Shown: positions 1 through 11,369, counted from the first letter of the stretch. The stretch is DNA of 64,000 bases from Poecilobothrus nobilitatus (GCA_947095535.1 OX352773.1:260113590-260177589); one strand, 5' to 3'. Translations and numbers: made by a program. Notes: generated by a model not told the origin, from the sequence alone.

Positions 1-423
1 CTATATTTTAGGCAAAAAAAAAATTTCAAATGTCATAGTTCGAAGAGTAGAGGCAAACCATTCGAATTAAATCAAAATAGATATTTTAAAACTTAAATAT
101 GAATTTTTCAAAACAATGAAACCTGTACATAATTTATAAAAAAAAAAAACATTTCTTTGTAAATTTCAGACATCAACACACAGTATAAAATATAAATACG
201 AAATTTTACTAAATAAAACCTTTGAATTTAATTAGGCACACACCTATAACTCAGTTTTAGGGTAAAAATAGGAGTTAACTCTTAACAGTATATTTTATTT
301 TATCCTTTACTAAATTATAATATTCAAATAGAAATATTAAAAACACCTTAGTGTGAAAAATATAGAAAAACTCTTACCTAAATTTTTCTTTCATTTAATT
401 TCAACCTCTTACAAACGTCTCAC

Positions 424-850
424 CTTGATTTTGGTACATTTTGTCAAAAAAATTTTTTTTTTAATTCTTGCTTCTTAGTTTCACTCTATCTGTCCGTATG
501 TTTAGAAAACTTCTACACAGTTTAAAATGGAGTATTTTAATTATGGACAGGTGTTGCGGGAAATCTAATGTCACGCAAAAAATTTTTTTATGTAGTACCG
601 TCCATTATAAAGTTACAGCTCTTCAAGGTTGAGAAAAAATCCCATTTTCAAATGTTTATATCCCAATTTCTGTTTAATAATTTAAAATCTAAATTAACCG
701 TTATGTGAAAACAAGAGTTTTGCAAAACAAGAGTTTTAGTTACTGCATATCATCGAAACCCTTTTAGTCAGAACTTTAAAATTTTGAAAAGGTACGAAGA
801 TCTTTAAAAATAAGTTAACTAAAAAATATGATTGTACTTTCCCTATTTGA
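424..850 (-). repeat. Family II (GGAC) dispersed repeat, partial degraded copy
   Basis: Degenerate relative of the repeat at 34397-35710, in reverse orientation. Shared landmarks in order are TTAGTTTCACTCT, a degenerate TCTGTCCGT tract (what is left of the (GTCC)n tract), a block reading 'AAACTTCTACAC', a 'TTACAGCTCTTCAAG' block and 'TAACCGTTATGTGAAAAC'. The terminal GCACATTT motif is eroded and the distal half is missing. No coding capacity is seen. The family assignment rests on the order of several shared blocks, not on one motif. Confidence 0.6.
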
Positions 851-1984
851 ATAGCTATGTTAGGAGTCAACATGTTGCTAAAACTGAACTAATTGTCTCT
901 TGATAATTTGATGCAGAAGTACTCATAATCTAAGTAACCTAGCAAAAGTAATCTAAAATGTTTTTTATTATCTTTTTGAAAATGTACTCATTCGAAAATC
1001 TTTTACTTTACACTCTACTTTATTTAATTTAATTCTAACCCCTTTTTTTTTTGCGTGATATTTGTTCTACCTTTCCACATATTTGGATTTCTGTATTCTA
1101 TAGAAATCCTATATTTACATTTTGTATAAGTGTGCAAATACATTTACATAACAATCTATTAAAATTAAATTTTTAAGGCAGAATTTTTTATTACATTTAC
1201 TCGTAATGAAGTGGCATAACAGTAAAATAAAATAAAATTTAGATATAAATTTTTTATTTCCTTCATATCCTATATATAGGATGATATCAATTTTTTAATG
1301 TATAGTTTCATATATTTATGAATATCCTTTCAAATTCCTGTTTGTGTTTTTTTTTTCCATATTTGTATGTTTATTTAGAAGTATACAATTTTGATTACTT
1401 ATAATTTTTGGAAAACAAAAAAAAAGGGAAACAGTATATAGATGTATTTAAGGAAAACGGTAAATATGTGTAATAAAAAAAGGATAATGAAATAGAGAAT
1501 TTTTCTTGTAAATTAATTGAATTGGAAAATAACTTCTAATTGGAAAAGATTATTTTCAATGATCTGAAAATTGAGCAAAAACAAATAATTTATAGGTGCT
1601 ATATTATATAGGTATAATATAAAAAAATAATTTAAGTAAAAAAGTTTATTTTTGTCTTCATATTAATAAAACTTTAAATTCTAAGAATAACTGTTATAAT
1701 ATTTTACATTTTTTATTCACTGATCGAATTTAATTATTGTTTGAAAAAAAAAAATTTAAAGAAGAATTTAGGAAGAATTTATAATAAGAATATAAAAATC
1801 ATAAAAATAGACGATATAGTAGACAAACCATAAGCAAATAGATAAATATTTAAAAAAATATATATATATATATATCAAAATCAATAAATTAGCAAAATGT
1901 ACAGCTGAAGTCGATCTAGAAATCTAGAAATAAACATAAATAAGACCAAGATTATGAGGAGAAACAACAACAATACAAGACTAC
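851..1984. other. AT-rich sequence, no gene seen
   Basis: Homopolymer runs and a short (TA)n tract near 1858-1875. No ORF with protein-like composition, no RNA gene and no clear repeat boundary. Confidence 0.6.
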
Positions 1985-2340
1985 AATTGAAGATCCATCA
2001 ATCGAAGATGTAGATAAATTCAATTACCTAAGCAGTGTTATTACCACAGAAGATGATACAAAAGAAGACATTGAAAATAAATTGACGAAACAATTTGAGA
2101 GCTCCTCGAGTAACATTTGAAGCAATGTGGAAAATATGGAGATCATCCCAAATCCCAAAGAAAACAAAGCTGAGAATATTTGAAACAAGTATAAAATTCA
2201 TTCTGTTATATGGTAGTGAAACTTGGCTGGCAGGGACCCTATTCTGGATTATGAAAACTGACAAACAGAGACCCTATTCTGGATTAAATATAAAAACAGT
2301 AATGGAAATGGCTATTCTCCACACAACTAAGACATGTTAA
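1985..2340 (+). pseudogene. Non-LTR retrotransposon reverse-transcriptase C-terminal relic (endonuclease-RT type)
   Basis: Conceptual translation first reads EDVDKFNYLSSVITTEDDTK, then after a frameshift near 2085-2100 continues as FEAMWKIWRSSQIPKKTKLR and ends in LLYGSETWL. Many animal endonuclease-reverse-transcriptase LINE proteins carry a V-x-x-F-x-Y-L-G-S-V-I segment followed by a L-L-Y-G-x-E-T-W motif downstream of the RT catalytic core, so this is the post-palm region of such an element. No catalytic YADD box remains here. The copy is broken by the frameshift and by a 17-bp direct duplication (2235-2251 and 2270-2286) just after the ETW motif. The exact clade cannot be set from this piece. 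Confidence 0.72.
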
Positions 2341-3486
2341 CAGCTAAAAGTTATATAAATATAAAAATAGTACAAAGTACCAGAATACGTGAACGATCAA
2401 ATAAACTTTGGAGGCGTAAAGGAAAATATCTATTTAAATTGAAACCAAAATAAATTCGCTGACATTTAACTGACATTGAAGAACTTCAATTACCTTCAAA
2501 AGAACGAAATACGCTTATTAAAGTTTTCAATAATAAATGGTGTAAATTTTTAATTAATAGAGAAATGAATTTTATCAATAACAATACTACAACAATTAAT
2601 AATGGAAATCAATATATTAAAAAAATTAGTTAGTTATGAAAGAATCATTAATTCCATAAATATTTATTAAAATTATGCAGTTGTAATCAGCTTCGCTTCT
2701 TGCTTTCTTTATAAAAAAAATATTGTCAAGTGTTCTTAGTGCAATTAATTAAAGATTAAACAAATAAAATTGATAAACTATAAAAATTTAATAATAATTT
2801 ATATTTTACATAATTCAATGATCATTTTATCATTTAAGTTCTTGTAAAATTAAAAACTTCTTCACAGATCCTTCAAATCTTGTAAACTTTTTATTAAAAC
2901 ATCATTGATTTGACACAATTTTATAGAATATTAAATTAAAGGATGACAAAACAAAAAAAAAGAAACAAAATGATTCTTTTATATTCCTTCTATTTTTAGT
3001 CCTTTTATAAAAATAATTTAACAATATACAAAGTAAATCTACATTTTCAAGTAATTGTAACTGCAGATATCTTTAAAAGATATGGAATTTATTTTCTTTT
3101 AACTTGGAAAAACCTTTTAATACTTTTTAATATGAAATAGTTTTTTATTTGTTAGTTAATAATAATAATAATGAAGCTGTCTTTGGCTACCTCATGCAAG
3201 AACATTCTATATACTATTGCATGTTGAAACGAAATGATTGCCTTGACTCTTAAAAAGCAGTGGAACTACCTTTAAATACTACTTAACAGTTGATGACTTC
3301 ATCTGTGATAACAAAATAATACATAATGTAAAGCGAATTGTTCATTGTTCGCTTATAAATCCACTTACCAATTTTAAGCTTCCGCATCTCTCTCCTATCT
3401 TTTCCTTTCCCTATTCTCTAGGCAATATTCTGCATTATCCGTTAGGGATTTCATACCATTATATTGGCTAAAGGGATTGGTGAAGG
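2341..3486. other. AT-rich sequence, no gene seen
   Basis: Possibly a decayed extension of the LINE at first, then featureless AT-rich DNA. Around 3180-3480 base composition becomes less extreme, but no motif is recognisable. Confidence 0.5.
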
Positions 3487-3546
3487 GAATATTCCTTCGA
3501 TGGTGTGAGATTGACCAAATAATCTCACACCATCGAAGGAATATTC
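3487..3546. repeat. Perfect 26-bp inverted repeat (hairpin) with 8-nt loop
   Basis: Left arm 3487-3512 and right arm 3521-3546 are exact reverse complements, separated by GACCAAAT. Each arm contains CTTCGATGGTGTGAGA or its complement. With one bulged G the pairing extends outward over a TGAAG/CTTCA flank. The arms are not simple AT repeats, so such a match would be rare by chance. It may be a minimal inverted-repeat element or the product of a recent inverted duplication. No ORF is present. Confidence 0.9.
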
Positions 3547-3559
3547 TTCATATCATAAA

Positions 3560-5575
3560 ATTCCCCCTCCCTTAGAAAAAAAATAGAATAGTACGGGTAG
3601 AGTTAAAAATTAGGATTAAGAGTTAAAAGAAAAAAAATCAGCTTGGTTTAATATGGCATATTCGCTTTAATGACGAAACTACAGATAGACAAATATCTTA
3701 GAAAAATTGTCTGAATAAAGTTCTTAAAAATCTGTTAAAAATATTCGATAAATTTAAATAAAAAAAAAAAAACAAATAAAAAAAAATAAATGAAAATTTT
3801 GAAGGGTATACACAGAAGCCGTGAACTTAACCTAAATTTTTTTCCTCTTTTTTTTTTTTTGCTTTGTCAGGATGGTAAGAATGGTCGTTTATTAAAAACA
3901 GACGTGGTCTTTTCCAATACTTTGACATTTATGAAAATTACAAAAGAATTTTTTAAAGAATTTTAGTTATACAAAAAAATTATAGTAAAGTCATAAAAAA
4001 ATCTATCAATTACAAAGTTAAAATTGTTTTTAGCAAGAGCTTCTTAATAGGAAAATTTTTTTAATACTAATTTTGTTATTTATTCAGATGTATAATTCCT
4101 TATGACCTTTCTCTTTTTTTAATTTACTAAGAAAAATTATTTTCCACCACCACAACACAAATTGTGTTTTCTATTTTTTCTATAGAGTATCGAAGATTAA
4201 GGAAAGGCTCAGTTTCAAATCCATTTATATTAATAAAATATTCCAAAATAATTTTTTATACACTGTTGATAAAGCGAAAATTCTCTCTCGAGGGACTAAT
4301 GATCGATTTCTGAAAAATGTAATTTACTTTTCTGTATTATTTTAACATTTCAGCTACGATTTGATTTGATAGATTATGAAAAAAAAATTTATAGTTTGAA
4401 AAATTGTAGAAAAAAAATTCTTTAAATTCTTGAAAAGTTATAGAAAAAAAATTCTTTGTTTTTCCCAAAATCGACCTTGATTAAAATATTTTAAACGAAA
4501 CATATATTAGATTATTCTGATGATTATCATGATTTCAAAAAAAAACGGTAAATTGAGGTATAACCTTTTCGATTTTTTTTTTTCTTTTTGTTTCTCTTTT
4601 TTAAGGGATGAATAAAATTTTAATGTTGTATTTTTGTTTTTCAAAAAAAAATTTATGGTCATGAAAATTTATTTGACAAAAGCTTTCAAGATTGCAAAGA
4701 AAAATGTAACAGTGCCCTAAAAAGTGAATTAAAAGGAAACCCCACAAAATAAATCAAAAGCAACAAAAACATCAACTAAAGAATTGTAAAAGTAAATCAG
4801 TTAATCAGGACACTAGGGATCTTAATGGATTTTTTTGTTTTTATTATTATGTTTATTATTATTTTTTTTTGTTTGGATGTTAGTTCTAAAATCGAGCTAT
4901 CATTAAGCCATCTAAAAAGCAAAAAAACAAGTATAAAATCTATTGTAGTAAAATCACCTCAATTTCATCCTTTCTATATTCTTGTATTATTCTTCTTTTC
5001 ACCACAATCATATGCTTTTTAATATGACTAGAAATGAAATTGTAACTTTGAGCTTTTTTTTTTTTTGTTCAACCTAAAAATATCCTGAACCTTTTTTTTT
5101 TTTTAATGTTTCTATTTTATTACCCATACCATTTACCAAATTTGTTAGCACTTTTTCTAAAAATTGTAAGATCTTATTATTATCTTAAAAGAACAATTTT
5201 GACGTCACTGTGAAATTGATGTGCCTTGGTTTTTTTTCTTTTTTTTGTTAATAATAAATTAGATGATGCTTAGGATTTCAAGTTTAAATGATTTTTCTTT
5301 GATTGTACTTTTAATATCATCTCTATTTCTTTTTGTTTAATTTTAAATTTTAATAGTAGATTTAAGTAGCAAAAAAATAGAAACAAAAAAAACTGAAAGG
5401 AGATTGAATTTATTTACGACTAATGTTGAAGTGCATGGGATATAGCATAAAATTTAAAGAAATGGACATCAGAAGATTAAGTGACGTCATTACAAATTAT
5501 ATTATTATTTATTCAATTGTTTTCTAAATCTTTTGTAAAATTTTCAAATTTGATTATTAACATTTTATAAGTTAA
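3560..5575. other. AT-rich sequence, no gene seen
   Basis: Long A and T runs throughout. A short open frame near 4825-5022 has low-complexity Phe/Ile/Ser composition and no recognisable domain, so it is not called. No RNA gene or repeat boundary is seen. Confidence 0.6.
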
Positions 5576-5578
5576 ATA

Positions 5579-5690
5579 GGAGTTTCGGTGGCTTAGTAAG
5601 AGCGTATAAAAATACGCTGTAAACAATGAAGGAGTATGGGTGTGGTTTTTTGTTCACATTTATGTGGCAGAAAAATGGCCTTAAAAAAAA
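5579..5690 (+). mobile_element. SINE-B, degraded copy
   Basis: Starts with a decayed 'TTTCGGTGGCTTAGTAAGAG' A-box region, followed by 'CGTATAAAAATACGCTGTAAACA' split by one extra A. The element's own 3' landmark 'ACATTTATGTGGCAGA' then follows. The B box has decayed (TATGGGTGTGG in place of GGTTCGAAT) and the middle, between B box and 3' landmark, is deleted. It is about 330 bp from an inverted copy at 6010-6119. Confidence 0.8.
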
Positions 5691-6009
5691 TAAGTTAAAT
5701 ATAATTTAGACTAGAAAAATGTCTAAAAATAAGTCAAAGTATTGCATTTATATATATCCAAAGGTAAAGGTCTAGGCAGTTTATATATTATCCAAAAGAC
5801 AATAAAAACAATTTAACATGCTGTAAATTGCATGAAAAATTGTAAATTTGCTTAGAATTTTATATGTAAAGTTGAGAAAAATCAAGAGACGCTTTCTTCA
5901 ATTTTAAGGAAGCTTATTAACCCATATGAAATTATAATGTTGAAGTTTTAATTAAAAATAATAAGGAAGAATCGTTTTTAAAATTTTTGGTTTTTTTTAT
6001 TAATTTATT

Positions 6010-6119
6010 CCCCTGCCACATAAAATAATTTTTACGACGCATGTGAGATTCGAACCTATACTCCGTCTATATGTACAGCCTATTTCATATTCTCTTATAC
6101 ATTAAACCACCGAGGCTCT
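6010..6119 (-). mobile_element. SINE-B, reverse-oriented degraded copy
   Basis: On the minus strand it reads GAGCCTCGGTGGTTTAATG (A-box region), then a B-box-like GGTTCGAATCTCACATG, a 'CGTCGTAAAAATTATTTTATG' segment and the terminal TGTGGCAGGGG. These are the landmarks of the more complete copy at 52676-53148. The internal section after the CGTCGTAA block is deleted. It forms an inverted pair with the copy at 5579-5690. Confidence 0.85.
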
Positions 6120-6238
6120 CATGTTTAAAGTTATTTTGGTAAATTTTTTAAATTTATTTCAATCAAAACCTTCTTAATCGACACCGAAAACAATCTAAAA
6201 ATTAAATTTTAAAATGTTTACAATACTTTTTTAATGTT

Positions 6239-6263
6239 ATGTGTACCAAAGACTGGTACACAT
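6239..6263. repeat. Short perfect hairpin (10-bp stem)
   Basis: ATGTGTACCA and TGGTACACAT flank a 5-nt spacer. Immediately downstream, 'ATTTTGAATTTTATATTG' occurs twice (about 6277 and 6313). No transcription unit is visible that would make it a terminator. Confidence 0.6.
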
Positions 6264-6269
6264 AAAATT

Positions 6270-7325
6270 AAATTATTTTGAATTTTATATTGGTATTAAA
6301 TAAAATAAAATTTATTTTGAATTTTATATTGAGTACAAAGATATAATTCTTAACATAAGAATAGAAAGGACAGATTAAGGATGAATTTTAAGAAATTGTT
6401 GCACAAGCAAACCAGTTTACGTTTTATTTTATTATTCTTGTTTTTTATTTATTATTTCTATTTCCATTTATTTCAAATCAGATAAAATGAATTAATAATT
6501 AAATTTTGAAAATAGAATATAATATTGTCAAAAAAAAAATGATACAATGACACCATCCTTAAAAAAGAACTTAAATTGAAATAAAAGGATACAATAAAAA
6601 AGTCCTTTTTGAATCAATTTTTTTTTATATTTTTTTTTTAAATATCTTTTAAACACTATAGCTATTATTTTATTATTATTATATTAGAATTTAAAAGTAT
6701 TTTTAAGAGTTTTGTACTACATAATATTTCAAAGTAACTTTCTATAATTGTATAAAAAATTCAATTCTTTTGCATTTAATAAATTTTTTTTTTTTTTTCA
6801 AATAAAAATTACTAAAGATATAAAGTTAATTAAATTATTATATTTTTATTCAAGAATATTAAATTAAAATGACATGATTTTTAAATGAAATCAAACCCAA
6901 TTTGATATAGAACCAAACCCTATCATAAGAACTAATATACTAACGCTCTGTTTAGAGTTTCCATATTATAGTACAGACTATTCATACACAGACTATATTC
7001 ATGTACAGCAAAAAAATGTAACTTTTCGAAATAAATTAAAATAATCCTGAAAGAAATCAAATTAACAGTAGATATGTCCTGCATAAAGAGTTTTAATTTT
7101 AAAACGAACAGCTAAGTATACTTTTTTAATTATTGTGTAAAATAAATTGTTATTAAATTGTTGTTTTATTTTTTGCTAAAAGTTAAAAAAAGGTCACTCC
7201 TTGGATTGAATGTATGTGGTCTTACAGATAGATTTTTTTTAACAAATTATCTAAAATCAATAATATGTGGAATCAATAATATCAAGTAATTTCGACTTAT
7301 AAATGTATAATGAAACAAAGTAGAA
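6270..7325. other. AT-rich sequence, no gene seen
   Basis: Beyond the short duplication at the start, this stretch holds homopolymers and no recognisable coding, RNA or repeat signal. Confidence 0.6.
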
Positions 7326-7747
7326 TATAAAACCACAAGTTTTTAGAAGCGCACATTTTCGAAAATACAATACAAACAGTTTAGAATATTGGGACTCGCA
7401 CACAAAGTTAAAACTTTAATTTTTGTGTTTTACTTTGAAAAAAATTTATACAGATTCTTAAAACAAAGTTGCAGGCGCGCAAAAATAGAAAATTTTCAAT
7501 TTTTGAGGTTTAATAACTCTTAAATAAGAGTTCGGACCAAAAAAATTTCTTAGGTTATTTACGCTAATTCTGAAGGATCTCTCTTCTCTGAAAATTTCAA
7601 GGTTCTATCTAAAAGTGCTGTCAAGATATGAAGAGAGCAAAATCTTCATTGCTATCACATAACAGACATTTGGAACGAAACGGACATTAGGAATGGATTT
7701 TTAAAAATGTTTCCAATTTTGAGATTCGATGCTAAAAATGTGCTAAA
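7326..7747 (+). repeat. Family II dispersed repeat, internally deleted copy
   Basis: Begins with a variant of the family's left end (TTTTTAGAAGCGCACATTTTC, compare 34397) and ends with its right terminal motif AAAATGTGCTAAAAA. In between are the 'AATTTTCAATTTTTGAGG' and 'AATAACTCTTAAA' modules and the 'CTAATTCTGAAG' block. The region normally holding (GGAC)n is missing, so this copy has two recognisable ends but a shortened body. Confidence 0.72.
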
Positions 7748-7769
7748 AACTGAAACTTGACATATCCGC

Positions 7770-8025
7770 AAACGACTATTACAGAGCCTGCAAAGATGAA
7801 GAAGAGGAGGAAACTACTCTCCATCTCGGCAAGAAGGAATACCAATTTGGGGCAATATCTCTTCAACAACCTTAACGATCCATCAGGTAAAAATGTGAAG
7901 AGTATTCTTCGCTTTGCAAAAAGCTCAAATTGGTTTTAACGAGTGGGATAGAAAAGCTTCTATGTGGTATCACAATGGATTAAATACGGTCTAAGTGTGC
8001 CTTTTTGCTAACCTAACTCTACTTT
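7770..8025 (+). pseudogene. Jockey/R1-like non-LTR retrotransposon, C-terminal zinc-knuckle and 3' end relic
   Basis: Two reading frames together give YYRACKDEEEEETTLHL and then NLGQYLFNNLND, which fits the C-terminal region of insect non-LTR ORF2 proteins: a C-x2-C pair (here Y-R-A-C), an acidic run, E-T-x-x-H, then a hydrophobic helix. The 3' end reads TATCACAATGGATTAAATAC then GGTCTAAGTGTGCC, followed by CTAACCTAAC. That tail is found almost unchanged in reverse at 62614-62659, so it is an element family. Frameshifts make it non-functional. Confidence 0.75.
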
Positions 8026-8043
8026 AATAAGCTGTTTTTTTTA

Positions 8044-8206
8044 ATGTGGACAGGAATATAACAGCCATAATTGGAAACATAATTGTGAACATAAATGTGG
8101 ACACTTTTTAGGCTTGGCTATAAATGTTGTACGGGGGAATAACTCTTACGACGTGTTTGGGATTCGTGTTTGGGACACACTCCATCGGTGTTTACAGCGT
8201 ATTTCA
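8044..8206 (-). mobile_element. SINE-B, reverse-oriented degraded copy
   Basis: Contains reverse-strand landmarks of SINE-B: ATGTGGACAGGA, a degraded 'GGCTTGGCTATAAATGT' segment, then GGGGGAATAACTCTTACGAC, the region of the B box (duplicated and mutated around 8159-8172) and GGTGTTTACAGCGTAT. The tRNA-like 5' end is truncated around 8206. Confidence 0.75.
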
Positions 8207-9180
8207 GTAAAGATAAACAATATATACTACAACCAAATACTACAAATCCTGAGAAATTTTAGTAACACATTAACTAAAAAAAAATGAAATTCTATTTATT
8301 CTATTTTTCTTTGTCACAAAATAAAATAAGGCCATTTTAAATAACCATTCGGTAATTATTCAACATTATTTTTATCTGATTATAAAATCTTTGTACATAT
8401 AAAATTACATTTTCATTAAATTTTACTTTTATTAATAAAAGAAAAAAAAAATTCTGTAACTTTTTATATATAGATAAGAATCAATACAATCTGAAGTCAT
8501 ATTACTAAAATTATAACGTTCAGTTACAAAAAAAAAAAAAAAATAGCTGTATAGCTAGTCAATCAAAAAAAAAAATACAGGTTATTATAAGTATTACAAA
8601 AATGAAAATTATCATTTCAACCTTGACCAGAAATTGCCCTAAAACTGGAAAAAGAAATTTCCCCTTATCACCTATCTATAAAAATCACGCAAATTTGTAA
8701 ATGTTTTACAAATTATTATTCATGTCTATTACTATAAACACTGTTACCTCTTAATATTTTTCTTTTTTTTTTAATTTATTTTTGTCATAGTAAAAAAAAA
8801 AATTCCAAATAAATTTGTGATGGCACGTTTTTTAGTTTTTTGTTGCGTATTTTTTTTTAGAAAGCTCGAAAACGGAAACTGTAAAACAACAATAAAAATA
8901 AAATGAAACAAGAAATAACCACTTAAATAATTTCCTGTAAAATTTTCTTAACATCCCTTTTTTTGTTTTTTTTTCTTTATTGACCACCATATTTTTCTCC
9001 CAACACGTTTTACATTTTTACTTTATAGTATACTCATTTTACTATGATTATTGGAAACAGTCTTTAAAAAAAAAAACATTATTTTTGCTTAAAATATTAA
9101 CCGTTATAAATTATGTAAATAATTTAAATAATGTAATAAATTAAAACAATTCAATATATTGCTCCTAGAAGTATGCAATT
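8207..9180. other. AT-rich sequence, no gene seen
   Basis: Poly-A and poly-T runs dominate. No open frame or repeat boundary stands out. Confidence 0.6.
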
Positions 9181-9213
9181 TTGTTTTTAGGAGAAAAAAG
9201 GGGAACTCGTAGA

Positions 9214-9513
9214 AGATACTCCAAAGGGGCTTCCGTAGCCTAGTTGGTAGGCGTGTGGCGTATTAACCGGAGGAGTGTGGGTTCGATCCCTGCACAGGTC
9301 GTAAGTGTTTTTTCTTTGCATACCCCCCTTACGACCAAATATAATGTAAATATATAGTATATAATATAAACAAAATAAATAATATTAGTATATAATTTAA
9401 TAATAGTATAAAAACCTATAATGGCCTTAGTAGCCGATGGTTGAATAATATTGCATTACATTTATGTATGTAATATTAATATAAATAAATAAATAAATAA
9501 ATAGATACTCCAA
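9214..9513 (+). mobile_element. SINE-A, full-length copy with 11-bp target-site duplication
   Basis: The SINE body is about 9225-9502. The 5' part is tRNA-like: A box GTAGCCTAGTTGGTAGGCG and B box GGGTTCGATCCCTGC. The body carries CCCCCTTACGACCAAATATA and a TA-rich section, then the 3' motif AATGGCCTTAGTAGCCGATG and a (AAAT)n tail. AGATACTCCAA is duplicated exactly on each side (9214-9224 and 9503-9513), which shows retrotransposition into an older LINE (9515-10620). A second copy lies at 52687-52953. SINEs of this type are transcribed by RNA polymerase III and depend on a LINE's reverse transcriptase. Confidence 0.93.
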
Positions 9514-9514
9514 C

Positions 9515-10330
9515 CTAGTTGTTCAGAAGTTACACTTTCATAGATACCTTAATATCTAACCATCCAAAACGCGAAACAAATAGCGAAACCTCTCTGCAGC
9601 TATATCACAATTTGTGTAATTATCATCCTAATACATCCTATAATGCTGAGATATTTGCCATATAAGAAACACTTCTTTACTCGATTCAATCCACTTAATA
9701 GTCAATTGTCATATTTTCGGATAGTCTAAGTGCCCTCAATTCTATTAAAAACAAAAATAACAAACTCCAGATTGCAAAAAAATCAGAAATCTCTTAACCA
9801 CCTTCTATTAAAAATATTAAACTGATATGGATTTCTAGTCACCAAGGCATAGTTGGTAACGAGAAAGCCGATAAAGAGGCCAAAATTGCTATTAAATCTC
9901 TAGCCTTCTTTTGTCAAATGTTTTTTCTTAATGAAAAAGTGAAACATATTACATATATCTCACTGGCACACAGAAAACTAAAATGGGATAACTCAAATAG
10001 TTGTCTCAGAAACCACTGGGCAAGTCCTGATCAACCATCATATAATATTGGAAACAAAAGAATATTAGAAAGAGAAATTTGTAGAATTAGGCTAGGCCAC
10101 ACTATTTTTACCAAAAAACACATCTTTGAAAAAACCAGTCCACCAAACTGCCCACACTGCGAAAATATACTATAAGTAAAACATATTTTTCAAGAATGTA
10201 ATACGACTAAAACATTTGCAGATAGAAACTTAATCGACCTTAAAAACATTTTAGCACCTATACTCGAAAATGCAAACACAATAATAAAAATTTGCAATCT
10301 TTTCAAAGTATGGAACGAAATTTAGTTTTT
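9515..10330 (+). pseudogene. Non-LTR retrotransposon ORF2 3' part: RNase H domain and C-terminal Cys/His motif (I-like), decayed
   Basis: Translation across several stops gives YNAEIFAI, then IFSDSLSALNSIKNKNNKLQ, then IWISSHQGIVGNEKADKEAK. These carry the RNase H acidic residues (E of AEIFAI, D of FSDS, D of EKAD) and the conserved histidine of SSHQG. The frame at 9918-10175 continues as a typical post-RNase H region (RIRLGHTIFTKKHIF) and ends in a C-x2-C-...-H-x4-C motif interrupted by one TAA at 10173. The coding relic ends at the TAG near 10323. The upstream RT and endonuclease are absent: the element is 5' truncated, and SINE-A sits near that truncated end. An RNase H domain in a LINE suggests the I/Jockey-like group, but the clade is inferred. 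Confidence 0.88.
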
Positions 10331-10620
10331 GCTTGATATTTTTTATTTATTAATTATTAATACAAATGTAAAATAATTCAAAGGTATAAATATGTAAATA
10401 AGTAAAATATAAATATATATGAAAATATATAAATATGTAAATATGTAAATCTAAATTCTAAAACATTGTAAAATTAACTTAAAAATCTATAGATGTAAAA
10501 TAAAATAAAAATTCCAAGTTATTATAATTTAATGTACGCCAAAAATGGCTCTAGTAGCCAAGAGTGACTTCTGATGAGATTTCAAGAGAGCAGAAGTCAC
10601 CTACTAAAAAGAATTCAATA
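10331..10620 (+). repeat. LINE 3' UTR with terminal stem-loop
   Basis: AT-rich 3' UTR of the preceding LINE. It contains AATGGCTCTAGTAGCCAAG, which closely matches the 3' motif of SINE-A (AATGGCCTTAGTAGCCGATG), and a perfect 10-bp stem, GTGACTTCTG (10564-10573) with CAGAAGTCAC (10591-10600). LINE reverse transcriptases often recognise a 3' structure of this kind, so the shared motif suggests that SINE-A was mobilised by this LINE family or a relative. Confidence 0.65.
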
Positions 10621-11369
10621 ATAGAGTTCTGCGCGGTATGTAGTTCAATGTTTTCCTAATATAAATTAAATTAACATAAAAAGGGAAATAGAAAATTTTC
10701 ATTGCACTGAACTGAACTTATAATATTAAATTACATCAAACTACGTAAAAAGTAATGATCCAACACAATTTACGCAGAGTGACCAACCACGTGAAGTGAA
10801 ACAAAGCAGAGTGAGACTCACGGAAAAAAAAAATTCGCAAAAAATTTGTTAACAACAAATTTATCTTTTATTATATGTGCCTATGTAACATAAAAATTAA
10901 ATGGTGCAAATCGTTATTATTTTTATATAGAGAAATAAAAATTACAAAAAAAGTTCATAGGTCAAAGTACGATTTAATATTTTTAGCAAAACTTATCTCG
11001 AAAAACACCTTAAAATTTATGAAAACCATACGAACTCTTTATCATATTATTGAACAATTTACAGGGTCGAAAGTCATCTCTAAAGACAATGAATCACTTA
11101 TTTTTTTTTAATAAATTTTATTCTGACCGTATTTTATTTTACGTATTTTTTGATCTTTGTATTCTAGTATAACATTTTCTGTTGTTGTTGTTGCATTACG
11201 TTAGAGTTTAACTTTAAACAAAATATCACATATTTTAATGTTTGAAATTATTTTCGTAACAGAAAAGAAAATTACGATTTTTTCTCAGAATATTGAAAAA
11301 GTTGTTCTTTTATTTCTAATAAAAAAAGCGAAAATTTAAAAGAGAACTTTTTTAACTCTTTAAAACATT
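10621..11369. other. AT-rich sequence, no gene seen
   Basis: A Lys/Ile-rich open frame near 10875-11111 has no recognisable domain and composition expected from AT-rich DNA. No repeat boundary was recognised. Confidence 0.55.
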
